Below, in pieces: positions 51,728-59,281 of a stretch of DNA of 64,000 bases. Every line of letters begins with the position of its first letter. Position 1 is the stretch's first letter. The notes under the pieces are model-generated. The model was not told the origin of the DNA and ran no database searches. It saw nothing but the letters and a program-made list of their open reading frames with translations. The position numbers were made by a program, and so were the translations under genes. Source of the DNA: Hyphomicrobium sp. (lineage in GTDB: Bacteria; Pseudomonadota; Alphaproteobacteria; Rhizobiales; Hyphomicrobiaceae); NCBI GenBank assembly GCA_003987725.1, contig RXJH01000001.1:1-64000 (forward strand), given 5' to 3'.

Positions 51728-52336
51728 TCAGCTCGTCGCCTTATCGATGTTGCAAGTTGCATCACCAGCGCGCTCGAAGGTGGCTTCCAGCGGAAACGAG
51801 CGGCGAAAGAGCATCAGTTCGGGGCCGGTATCACCGAGGAGATGAAGCTGAACGGCTTTGGTTTCCGCATCGGCCGAGTACCAAGCTTCGACCGTATACG
51901 GGGCCGCGCCTTTCGCGAGTTCGAGCTTGCCCTTGAAGGCGGCATCGCCTTCCTTGGCGTCTGCCGCGAGATGGACTGCCACCGCGCCACAGGACTTGTC
52001 GTCCTTTATCGTGATGCCGCACCAGCCTTCTTTGCACGCAACGATATCGTAGGTCAGGCCGCAGCCATCGGCGCCGCAGTCTTGCGCGTCCTTGCCCCGG
52101 CCGTAGCCGTAATAGCGGCCGACCCATCGGCCGGCGAGCGAGACAGGAACGACGGCGGATTCGCCGGCCTTTGTGGCGACGGCCTCGTCCGCCGCCGCAG
52201 AGCCGCCAAATCCTGACGCCATGATGCCTACCGCAATGACCGATATGGCGACGACAACTCCTGCTGCAGTTCGCGCGAAGCGCTCGCGCACTTCGCCTTT
52301 GGGTGTGCCGTCGAGGTTCGTTCTTCGCGTTGCCAT
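51728..52336 (-). CDS. Hypothetical secreted, cysteine-rich protein
   Basis: A 202-residue protein from ATG 52336. A signal sequence (FARTAAGVVVAISVIAVGIM) is followed by a Gly/Ala segment and a mature domain starting LAGRWVGRYYGYGRGKD. A cluster of five Cys occurs within about 35 residues (QDCGADGCG, VACKEGWCGI, KSCGAV), with one more near the C-terminus. WVGRYYGYG resembles the first strand of lipocalin-like DUF domains, but I cannot name a family. Alternative starts are ATG 52348 and GTG 52291. With ATG 52336 its 5' end overlaps the divergent membrane gene. Confidence 0.62.
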   Translation of the reverse strand: MATRRTNLDGTPKGEVRERFARTAAGVVVAISVIAVGIMASGFGGSAAADEAVATKAGESAVVPVSLAGRWVGRYYGYGRGKDAQDCGADGCGLTYDIVACKEGWCGITIKDDKSCGAVAVHLAADAKEGDAAFKGKLELAKGAAPYTVEAWYSADAETKAVQLHLLGDTGPELMLFRRSFPLEATFERAGDATCNIDKATS

Positions 52337-52934
52337 TCTGCTGATCATCGGCTTCCTCGTTATTCCTGTTGGCGCGGTTGCGATCGGATCAGGAACCGGC
52401 CTAATACCACTACCCTTTGAAATGTTCGAACTCGCCGGACGCGCGCCGATCCTTTTTCCGGCGCACATGTTGTCTTCCGCAATGGCGCTGCTGATCGCTC
52501 CGGTCGTCATTGCCGTCAGACATCGCCCCGAGCTTCACAGAGCGCTTGGCCGGCTGTTGGGCGTATTTGTGGTGATTGGGGGGCTGACGTCGTTACCGGT
52601 CGCCATCATGAGCCACTCGCCGGCACTGGCCCGGGCCGGGTTCTTCGTGCAGGGACTTGTCTGGCTCTATCTCTTCGGAGCGGCACTTATCGCGATCCGC
52701 CAGCGGAACATTTCCCGCCACGCGGAACTGATGATGGCGATGGTTGCGGTGACGACGGGCGCCGTCTGGTTCCGGGTCATCACGGGCACCGCAATCGCCC
52801 TCAGCCTGCCGTTCGAGCCCGTCTATGCGCTTGCGGCGTGGATCGGCTGGATGCTGCCATTGTCGATTGTTCTCGCCAGGCCGCGTCTCGTTTCGGCTGT
52901 CCTCAACTCGGGCACGTCGACTTGGGCGAGATAG
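52305..52934 (+). CDS. DUF2306-like integral membrane protein
   Basis: A 209-residue protein with six to seven hydrophobic helices and the central motif FPAHMLSSAMALLIAPVVIA and RHRPELHRALGRL, the His-rich helix pair of DUF2306. ISRHAELMMAMVAVTTGAVW is also characteristic. The family's function is unknown. No ATG occurs in frame before residue ~45, so GTG 52305 is taken as the start; it lies only 13 bases from a possible divergent GTG at 52291. No ribosome site is obvious. Confidence 0.72.
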   Translation: MPSRFVLRVAILLIIGFLVIPVGAVAIGSGTGLIPLPFEMFELAGRAPILFPAHMLSSAMALLIAPVVIAVRHRPELHRALGRLLGVFVVIGGLTSLPVAIMSHSPALARAGFFVQGLVWLYLFGAALIAIRQRNISRHAELMMAMVAVTTGAVWFRVITGTAIALSLPFEPVYALAAWIGWMLPLSIVLARPRLVSAVLNSGTSTWAR

Positions 52935-53001
52935 CCGCAGGACCGGCTCTCGTGGAATTCAGGTCCGTCGTCTACTGTCCGCCCATCGAAAGAGGACGGA
53001 T

Positions 53002-53895
53002 ATGGCGGATACACTCAAACCCTCGCGCGATATTTCGCGGCTGGTCGAAATCATGGCCGCACTCAGGACGCCCAAGACGGGTTGCCCTTGGGATCTCGAG
53101 CAGACCTTCGAGACGATCGCGCCATACACGATCGAGGAAGCCTACGAGGTTGCCGATGCGATCGCGCGGAAGGATCTCGTCGACCTCAAGGACGAGCTTG
53201 GCGATCTTCTTCTGCAGGTCGTCTATCACACAAGGCTTGCCGAGGAAGAAGGTGCGTTCGTGTTCGGCGACGTCGTCGAAGCCGTGACAAAGAAGATGAT
53301 CCGGCGGCATCCGCATGTCTTCGGCGATGGCACCGCGCGGAACCCGGCGGACGTCAATACGATCTGGGACAAGATCAAGGCGGAAGAGCGCGCCGAGAAA
53401 GCTCAGGAGCGTTCGCGCCAAACGGGCGCCGGTTCAACTCCGTCTTACAAGGCCGCGACGCTGGCGGATGTGCCGGTCGGGCTTCCGGCTTTGACGCGCG
53501 CAATCAAGTTGCAGGACAAAGCTGCAAAGGTCGGGTTCGATTGGCCCAACCTTCACCCCGTGTTCGAAAAGCTGAAGGAGGAAATTGCCGAGCTGGAGGA
53601 GGTCGCTTTCGCGGCCGATCCCAGGGGACAGTCTTCCGCTGCGTCCTTGCCGCCGGGCGCAAACCAAGACGCCGTCAAGGAAGAGTTCGGAGACATGCTC
53701 TTCGTCATGGCGAACATCGCGCGCCATCTGAAGCTCGACCCCGAGGCTGCATTGCGTGCCGCCAACGACAAGTTCGTCCGGCGTTTTGCGCACATCGAAA
53801 AAGTGCTGGGCGAACGCGGAAAATCTCCGTCGCAATCGTCGCTCGCTGAAATGGATGCGCTTTGGGACGATGCGAAAGCGATCGAGAAGGGTTAG
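53002..53895 (+). CDS. mazG: Nucleoside triphosphate pyrophosphohydrolase MazG
   Basis: A 297-residue enzyme that hydrolyses (d)NTPs to the monophosphates and PPi. The N-terminal MazG domain has CPWDLEQTFETIAPYTIEE, EEAYEVADAI and LKDELGDLLLQVVYH with acidic Mg2+ ligands; the second domain has KEEFGDMLFVMANIARHL. The middle part contains a longer-than-usual insert. AGAGGA lies before ATG 53002. It ends in TTAG shared with the convergent FAD enzyme gene. It lies near hflX, a common neighbourhood. Confidence 0.95.
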   Translation: MADTLKPSRDISRLVEIMAALRTPKTGCPWDLEQTFETIAPYTIEEAYEVADAIARKDLVDLKDELGDLLLQVVYHTRLAEEEGAFVFGDVVEAVTKKMIRRHPHVFGDGTARNPADVNTIWDKIKAEERAEKAQERSRQTGAGSTPSYKAATLADVPVGLPALTRAIKLQDKAAKVGFDWPNLHPVFEKLKEEIAELEEVAFAADPRGQSSAASLPPGANQDAVKEEFGDMLFVMANIARHLKLDPEAALRAANDKFVRRFAHIEKVLGERGKSPSQSSLAEMDALWDDAKAIEKG

Positions 53896-55118
53896 ACGCC
53901 CTTCGCGTTTCGTATCGCCTCGGAGATGTGCTCGGGCCGAAATCCAAGGCCGAGAAGCCGCGCGGGGATGCGAGAGAAAAACGGCAGGCCCGTCATGATC
54001 CGGACCAACAGCGGCGGCTTCAGGGGGCCCGTCGCTCCGAGCGTCTTTGCGATCACCATATTCTGAATGCCGAGTTGTAGGCGCTGCGTCGCGCGGGTCG
54101 GAAAGTCCCGGCGGGCCTGCACGGCCTCGAGATCTTTGAGCGTCACGCGGCCGGACTTCAGCGGTTGCTGTAATAGATTGGCAGCGGCGACTGCATCCTG
54201 GATCGCGAGATTGATACCGACGCCACCGACGGGGCTCATCGCGTGCGCGGCGTCACCGATGCAAAGGAAGCCGGGCCGTGCCCACGTCTTCAGGCGATCG
54301 ACGACGACGGTCAGAAGTTTGACGTCATCCCAGCTGGCAATATCATTTGCGCGCGCGGCATCGAATGGAAGGAGTTTTCCAACCGACTTGCGGAATACAT
54401 CGAGCCCCGCGGCGCGAATTCTTGCATCTCCGCCTTTCGGAATGACGAAGGCGCACTGCCAATAATCTCCGCGCTGGAGCATGATGAAGATATGCCCGGC
54501 CTCGAACCGGCCCTGCGTCTCCTCCGTATCGGTCGGCAGCCGCGGCAGCCGGAACCACATCACGTCCATCGGCGCGCCGAAGTTCTCGCTCACGAGGCCG
54601 GCAGCGCCGCGCAGGATGGATGATCGTCCGTCGGCCGCGACCACGAGATCGGCTTCGATGGTTTTATCGCCTGCCGGCGTCTTGACCTTCACGCCCGTTA
54701 CGCGGTCGCGATCGAATACGAGGCCGGTCGCTTCCGCATTCATCTCCAAATGGAAGTTTGGATATGCCCGGCCCTTCTCCGCGAGGAAATTCAGAAAGTC
54801 CCATTGCGGCATCAGGGCGATGAACTTCGTCGTAATCGGAAGATGTGAAAAATTCGCCATCTCGAAGCGCGTGTCGCCGATCTGGGCGTAAATGCTCTTC
54901 GTCTCTTGATGCGGCAGCTTCAGAAAATCACCGAGCCAGCCAAGCTCCTCCATCAATCGCAACGTCGACGGATGAATTGTATCGCCACGAAAATCGCGGA
55001 AAAAATCGTTGTGCTTTTCGAGAACGGTGACGCGGACGCCGGCGCGTGCCAGAAGCACTCCCAGCATCATCCCGGCCGGGCCGCCGCCGGCTATGCAGCA
55101 TGTGACGCGTTCATCCAC
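53892..55118 (-). CDS. FAD-dependent oxidoreductase (aromatic-ring hydroxylase-like)
   Basis: A 408-residue flavoprotein. The FAD motif CCIAGGGPAGMMLGVLLARA (GxGxxG) is at the N-terminus; VVAADGRSSILR is the DG motif, and CIGDAAHAMSPVGGVGINLA is the GD motif of class A monooxygenases. Its substrate is unclear. A GTG at 55118 is the only suitable start. It lies 10 bp after hflX on the same strand and may be part of the ntr-hfq-hflX operon. Confidence 0.85.
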   Translation of the reverse strand: MDERVTCCIAGGGPAGMMLGVLLARAGVRVTVLEKHNDFFRDFRGDTIHPSTLRLMEELGWLGDFLKLPHQETKSIYAQIGDTRFEMANFSHLPITTKFIALMPQWDFLNFLAEKGRAYPNFHLEMNAEATGLVFDRDRVTGVKVKTPAGDKTIEADLVVAADGRSSILRGAAGLVSENFGAPMDVMWFRLPRLPTDTEETQGRFEAGHIFIMLQRGDYWQCAFVIPKGGDARIRAAGLDVFRKSVGKLLPFDAARANDIASWDDVKLLTVVVDRLKTWARPGFLCIGDAAHAMSPVGGVGINLAIQDAVAAANLLQQPLKSGRVTLKDLEAVQARRDFPTRATQRLQLGIQNMVIAKTLGATGPLKPPLLVRIMTGLPFFSRIPARLLGLGFRPEHISEAIRNAKGV

Positions 55119-55128
55119 GCGGATGAGC

Positions 55129-56544
55129 TTAAACCGATATCCCGGCTTTGCGAAGCTGTCCTATGACGCGCGCCTTCTTTTCGCTCGGCACGCGAAGCCG
55201 CAATTCGATATTTCCGTCCTTGCGCGCTTCCCTCGCGAGAACGTCACACGTTTCGTGCAGCCAATTGAGAAGCGAACCATTACTGCCCGGAACGATGACA
55301 TCCAGAATTTCGTCGGATGCGCCAAGACGATCGTCGATCGTGTGAAGCAGCGGCGCCATCCCCTCGCCTGTCGCCGCCGAGACGAGTACGGGAGGCCGCG
55401 CGTTGCGGTGCATCTCGTGTTGCAGCTCCGTCCGGCGATCCGCGGGCAGAAGATCGATCTTATTCCAGACTTCGAGAATGTGGCTTTCGACCGGCAGCGT
55501 ATCGATGCCGAGATCCGTCAGGACCTTTTCGACGTCCTCTGCCTGGGCATCCGTCTCTTCGTGGGCAATATCGCGGACGTGAAGGACAAGATCGGCTTCG
55601 ACGACCTCTTCTAGCGTCGCGCGAAACGCTGCGACCAGCATCGTCGGGAGATCGGAGATGAAACCGACGGTATCGGACAGGATGATGCGCCGGGCGCTCG
55701 GAAGTTTCACTTCGCGCATCGTCGGATCGAGCGTCGCGAAGACCTGGTCCATCGCAACGACGCCCGCGCCGGTGATCTTATTGAAGAGCGTCGACTTGCC
55801 GGCGTTCGTGTAACCGACGATCGCGACGATGGGGTAAGGCACCTTGCGCCTTCCCTTTCGATGCAGATCGCGCGTTTTCACGACATCGGCCAAGTCGCGT
55901 TTGATCGCATCGATGCGATCCTGAAGCATGCGTCGATCGAGTTCGATCTGAGCTTCGCCGGGGCCGCCGAGGAAGCCGCCGCCGCCGCGCTGGCGTTCCA
56001 AATGGGTCCAGGCGCGAACCAGGCGGCCTTTTTGATACGTCAAATGTGCGAGCTCGACTTGCAGCACGCCTTCGCGTGTTCTTGCGCGCGCACCGAAGAT
56101 TTCGAGGATCAGGCCGGTGCGATCGAGAACTTTGGCGTTCCACGCCTTCTCGAGGTTTCGCTGCTGCACCGGCGTGATGTTGTAATCGACAACGACGAGG
56201 CCGATCTCAAGCTCCTCTACGAGGCCCTTGATCTCTTCGACCTTTCCCGATCCTAGCAACGTCGACGGCCGCGGTTCGGAGATCGGCACGATCGTCGAGT
56301 CGATGATGTCGAGTTCGATAGCGTTCGCGAGGCCTACGGCTTCGGCCAAGCGATTTTCGGGAGTGTGCGTTGAGCTTGAGGATTTGGCCGTTGATGCGGA
56401 CTTGGACTTCGGTGGCCGCTTGAACGCCGGCACGACGACGAGCGTTCGCGTTCTCGGCGCTCTCGTCTCCTTCGAGCCGCGCCGCTCGCGATGTCGTCCG
56501 CCCTCGTGCTTTTCGCCTTCCCCGTCCTTAGAACGCGAGGTCAA
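55129..56544 (-). CDS. hflX: GTPase HflX
   Basis: A 471-residue GTPase that splits stalled or stressed ribosomes. G1 is [15 protein letters not shown]3 [10 protein letters not shown] and G4 WNKIDLL. The N-terminal HflX domain has [19 protein letters not shown] and [13 protein letters not shown] with the [13 protein letters not shown] loop. The first ~45 residues are Lys/Arg/Ser-rich. The open frame begins at TTG 56544, overlapping the hfq stop; no ATG occurs in the first part, so TTG or a downstream codon is the start. It follows hfq, its usual partner. Confidence 0.93.
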   Translation of the reverse strand: MTSRSKDGEGEKHEGGRHRERRGSKETRAPRTRTLVVVPAFKRPPKSKSASTAKSSSSTHTPENRLAEAVGLANAIELDIIDSTIVPISEPRPSTLLGSGKVEEIKGLVEELEIGLVVVDYNITPVQQRNLEKAWNAKVLDRTGLILEIFGARARTREGVLQVELAHLTYQKGRLVRAWTHLERQRGGGGFLGGPGEAQIELDRRMLQDRIDAIKRDLADVVKTRDLHRKGRRKVPYPIVAIVGYTNAGKSTLFNKITGAGVVAMDQVFATLDPTMREVKLPSARRIILSDTVGFISDLPTMLVAAFRATLEEVVEADLVLHVRDIAHEETDAQAEDVEKVLTDLGIDTLPVESHILEVWNKIDLLPADRRTELQHEMHRNARPPVLVSAATGEGMAPLLHTIDDRLGASDEILDVIVPGSNGSLLNWLHETCDVLAREARKDGNIELRLRVPSEKKARVIGQLRKAGISV

Positions 56545-56789
56545 CCTGCGGCGCTTTCATCCTGGTCGTTGAGATTGACGGGGCCGCCCGGCATGATCGT
56601 CGAAATCGCGTGCTTGTAGACGAGCTGGGAATGACCGTCACGGCGCAGGAGAACGCAGAAATTATCAAACCAGCTGACGATGCCTTGGAGTTTCACGCCA
56701 TTGATGAGGAAGATCGTCAGTGGCGTTTTATTTTTGCGAACATAATTTAAAAATGTGTCCTGCAAATTTTGTGGTTTTTCAGCCGCCAT
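56541..56789 (-). CDS. hfq: RNA chaperone Hfq
   Basis: An 82-residue Sm-like hexameric protein that pairs sRNAs with mRNAs. The Sm1 motif is [20 protein letters not shown] and [20 protein letters not shown], and Sm2 [11 protein letters not shown] short acidic tail is typical of alphaproteobacterial Hfq. The start is ATG 56789. The upstream 185 bp are AT-rich and probably contain its own promoter. It lies between dat and hflX. Confidence 0.97.
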   Translation of the reverse strand: MAAEKPQNLQDTFLNYVRKNKTPLTIFLINGVKLQGIVSWFDNFCVLLRRDGHSQLVYKHAISTIMPGGPVNLNDQDESAAG

Positions 56790-56974
56790 TTTTGTTGTCC
56801 GTTTTTTTCTCGACGTCTTGTTTTACGCGTCTTCTCTTAGCCGACTGGCGCCGCCGCGTTTTGACAGCGATGGAGCTCCGTTGCAATGATCACCGCGAAA
56901 TGCGTCGATGATCTAAGCGAAGGCACTTTACAGTCATTGTTGCCACGCACAATGCGGCAACATTCGCACCTACC

Positions 56975-57835
56975 TCACGCTGAAAATTCAGCAACCTGAT
57001 GAAATCTCGACCGTAGTCGGTGGGAAAGCTTTCCCGGCCGGCCGTCGCCGATTGTGGTTTTATCTATCTTTACGACGGGCATTACGATGTTCGTCGCCGA
57101 CGTAATGAAGGCTTCGCGCGCCGCGAGCGCCTCATCCCGGCTAAAGGTCCGCTGTTCAATTTTTATTCCCTCCGTTTTTGCAACGTCCATCACGGTTGCA
57201 CGCGTGACGCCGGGAAGGATGTGATGATCGAGCTGGCGCGTGACAAGGGTACCATCGGGAGTCACGATCCAGGCGTTGCTGGAGGCGCCTTCTGTGACGT
57301 TGCCTGCGCTATCCACGAACCATGCTTCGCGGGCGCCGGCGCGACGCGCTTCGTCTTTCGCCAGAACAGCAGGAAGCAGCATCACCGTCTTGATATCGCA
57401 ACGGCCCCACCGGTTGTCGGGCACGGTCTTCACGGCGATGCCCGTTTCAGCGAGTTCAGCCGACCATCCGCGCCGGTGGGCACGCGCGAGCACGACGAGC
57501 GTCGGCGGGGTCGTGGCTGGCGGCAAGGCAAAATCCCTCGGCCCAGCGCCGCGTGAGACTTGCATATAGACGATGCCATCGCGCACGCGATTGCGGCGGA
57601 TCACGACATTCATGACGTGGAGCAGCGCGCCGTCCGACATCGGCGGCGGGATTGCGAGTTCCGTCAACGACCGGGCGAGGCGCGCGAGATGACGGGTTGC
57701 ATCAACCAGCCCGCCGTCGCGGATCTCGATGACTTCGTAAATCGCATCGGCGAGTTGAAAGCCGCGATCCTCCACATGGATTGCGGCCTGCGCATACGGC
57801 CTGTAGGCGCCGTTGACATAAACAATGCGGGTCAA
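56975..57835 (-). CDS. dat: D-amino-acid aminotransferase (class IV PLP)
   Basis: A 286-residue fold-type IV PLP enzyme that interconverts D-alanine and D-glutamate for cell-wall synthesis. The PLP Lys is in GRCDIKTVMLLPAVLAKDEA; GNVTEGASSNAWIV binds the cofactor phosphate, and the start VYVNGAYRPYAQAAIHVEDR has the family N-terminus. GVTRATVMDVA is also typical. The start is TTG 57835 with AGGAG about nine bases upstream. Lies between ntrX and hfq. A branched-chain aminotransferase-like role is an alternative, but the sequence looks closer to D-amino-acid transaminases. Confidence 0.9.
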   Translation of the reverse strand: MTRIVYVNGAYRPYAQAAIHVEDRGFQLADAIYEVIEIRDGGLVDATRHLARLARSLTELAIPPPMSDGALLHVMNVVIRRNRVRDGIVYMQVSRGAGPRDFALPPATTPPTLVVLARAHRRGWSAELAETGIAVKTVPDNRWGRCDIKTVMLLPAVLAKDEARRAGAREAWFVDSAGNVTEGASSNAWIVTPDGTLVTRQLDHHILPGVTRATVMDVAKTEGIKIEQRTFSRDEALAAREAFITSATNIVMPVVKIDKTTIGDGRPGKLSHRLRSRFHQVAEFSA

Positions 57836-57847
57836 GCGAGACGGCTC

Positions 57848-59248
57848 CTACGACGCTGACCTCAGGTCGCCGCTACGCTGTTCCGATGACACGCCGAGCG
57901 CGCGAAGCTTACGATGCAATGCGGATCGCTCCATGCCCACGAATTCGGCGGTTCTCGAAATGTTGCCTCCGAACCGGTTGATCTGCGCCAGCAGGTATTC
58001 GCGCTCGAAGATTTCGCGCGCTTCGCGCAGCGGCAGCGACATCAGGTGTTCGGCGCCGCCATTGACCGGGAGCGGGACGTTGGAGCCGATTTCGTCGGGA
58101 AGCATGTCGGCCGTGATGGCCGCATTCGGTTCGCCACCGGCGAGGATCAAAAGACGCTCGACGTTGTTGCGGAGTTCGCGAACGTTGCCCGGCCAATCGT
58201 GCGCCTGCAGAACGGCGATTGCATCCTCGCCGATGCGGCGCGGGGCGAGACCCGACGTCTGCGCGACCTGGCCGATGAAGTACTGGATAAGCTCGGGAAT
58301 ATCTTCCCGGCGTTCGGCGAGGCTCGGCACCCTGAGCGTCACGACGTTCAGCCGGTGGTAGAGATCTTCCCGGAAGCGTCCTTCGCGGATGTCCTGTTCG
58401 AGATCGCGCGAGGTCGACGAAATGATCCTGACGTCGACGGAAACTTTCTGCGATCCGCCAAGGCGCAGGAACTTCTGCTCGACGAGCACGCGCAGGATCT
58501 TGCCCTGGGTTTCCATCGGCATGTCGGCGACTTCATCGATGTAAAGCGTTCCGGTATGCGCCTCCTCGAGCGCACCGACCTTGCGCGGGCCGCCGGTGCG
58601 GTCCTCGGTGCCGAACAATTCGTCCTCGACGCGGTCCGGAACCATGGCGGCGGCGTTCAGCACGACGAAGGGACCGTCGGCGCGCAGCGATTTCTGATGA
58701 AGCACGCGGGCGGCCAGCTCCTTGCCCGTGCCCGACGCGCCGCGGAGCATGATGCGGCTGTTGGTCGGGCCGGCCTTCTCGATGTTGTTCTTCAGCTGAT
58801 TGATTGCGGGCGACTTGCCGATCATTTCGGCCGAGACGACCGAGCGTTCCTTCAGCTCGCGCACTTCGCGCTTCAGCTGGGAGGCTTCGAGAGCGCGCAA
58901 CGCGACAAGGATGAGGCGGTCGGATTTGAACGGCTTCTCGATGTAATCGTAAGCGCCGCGCTTAATCGCGGTGACGGCCGTTTCGATGTTGCCGTGGCCG
59001 GAGATGATCACCACCGGCAGATCCGGATAGGTGCGCTTCATCACGGTCAAGACCTCGAGCCCGTCGAGGCGGCTTCCCTGCAGCCAGATGTCGAGGACGA
59101 CGAGGTGAGGCCGTCGATCCTCGATCGCGCGGAGCGCTTCATCGCTGTCGCGAGCAAGACGGGTGCGATGCCCCTCGTCCTGGAGAATGCCGGCGATCAA
59201 ATCCCGGATATCCGCCTCGTCATCGACGATCAATATATCAGCTGACAT
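57848..59248 (-). CDS. ntrX: Nitrogen response regulator NtrX
   Basis: A 466-residue response regulator of the NtrY/NtrX pair, which controls nitrogen, redox and envelope responses in alphaproteobacteria. The receiver has ILIVDDEADIRD and VVLDIWLQGSRLDG (phospho-Asp about 53). The AAA+ domain has LRGASGTGKELAAR (Walker A) and GTLYIDEVADMP (Walker B). At the place of the sigma-54 loop the sequence is FGTEDRTGGPRKVGALEEA, without GAFTGA. The C-terminal Fis-type helix-turn-helix ends VGMERSALHRKLRALGV. AGGAG precedes the ATG. It is co-transcribed with ntrY. Confidence 0.95.
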   Translation of the reverse strand: MSADILIVDDEADIRDLIAGILQDEGHRTRLARDSDEALRAIEDRRPHLVVLDIWLQGSRLDGLEVLTVMKRTYPDLPVVIISGHGNIETAVTAIKRGAYDYIEKPFKSDRLILVALRALEASQLKREVRELKERSVVSAEMIGKSPAINQLKNNIEKAGPTNSRIMLRGASGTGKELAARVLHQKSLRADGPFVVLNAAAMVPDRVEDELFGTEDRTGGPRKVGALEEAHTGTLYIDEVADMPMETQGKILRVLVEQKFLRLGGSQKVSVDVRIISSTSRDLEQDIREGRFREDLYHRLNVVTLRVPSLAERREDIPELIQYFIGQVAQTSGLAPRRIGEDAIAVLQAHDWPGNVRELRNNVERLLILAGGEPNAAITADMLPDEIGSNVPLPVNGGAEHLMSLPLREAREIFEREYLLAQINRFGGNISRTAEFVGMERSALHRKLRALGVSSEQRSGDLRSAS

Positions 59249-59281
59249 TGCTGCGCTCCTGGGGGGTTAAGCGTTTTCATA

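Noticed and set aside
58000-59245. A 443-codon plus-strand frame opposite ntrX
   Set aside because: Antisense to a strongly supported response regulator; no domain.
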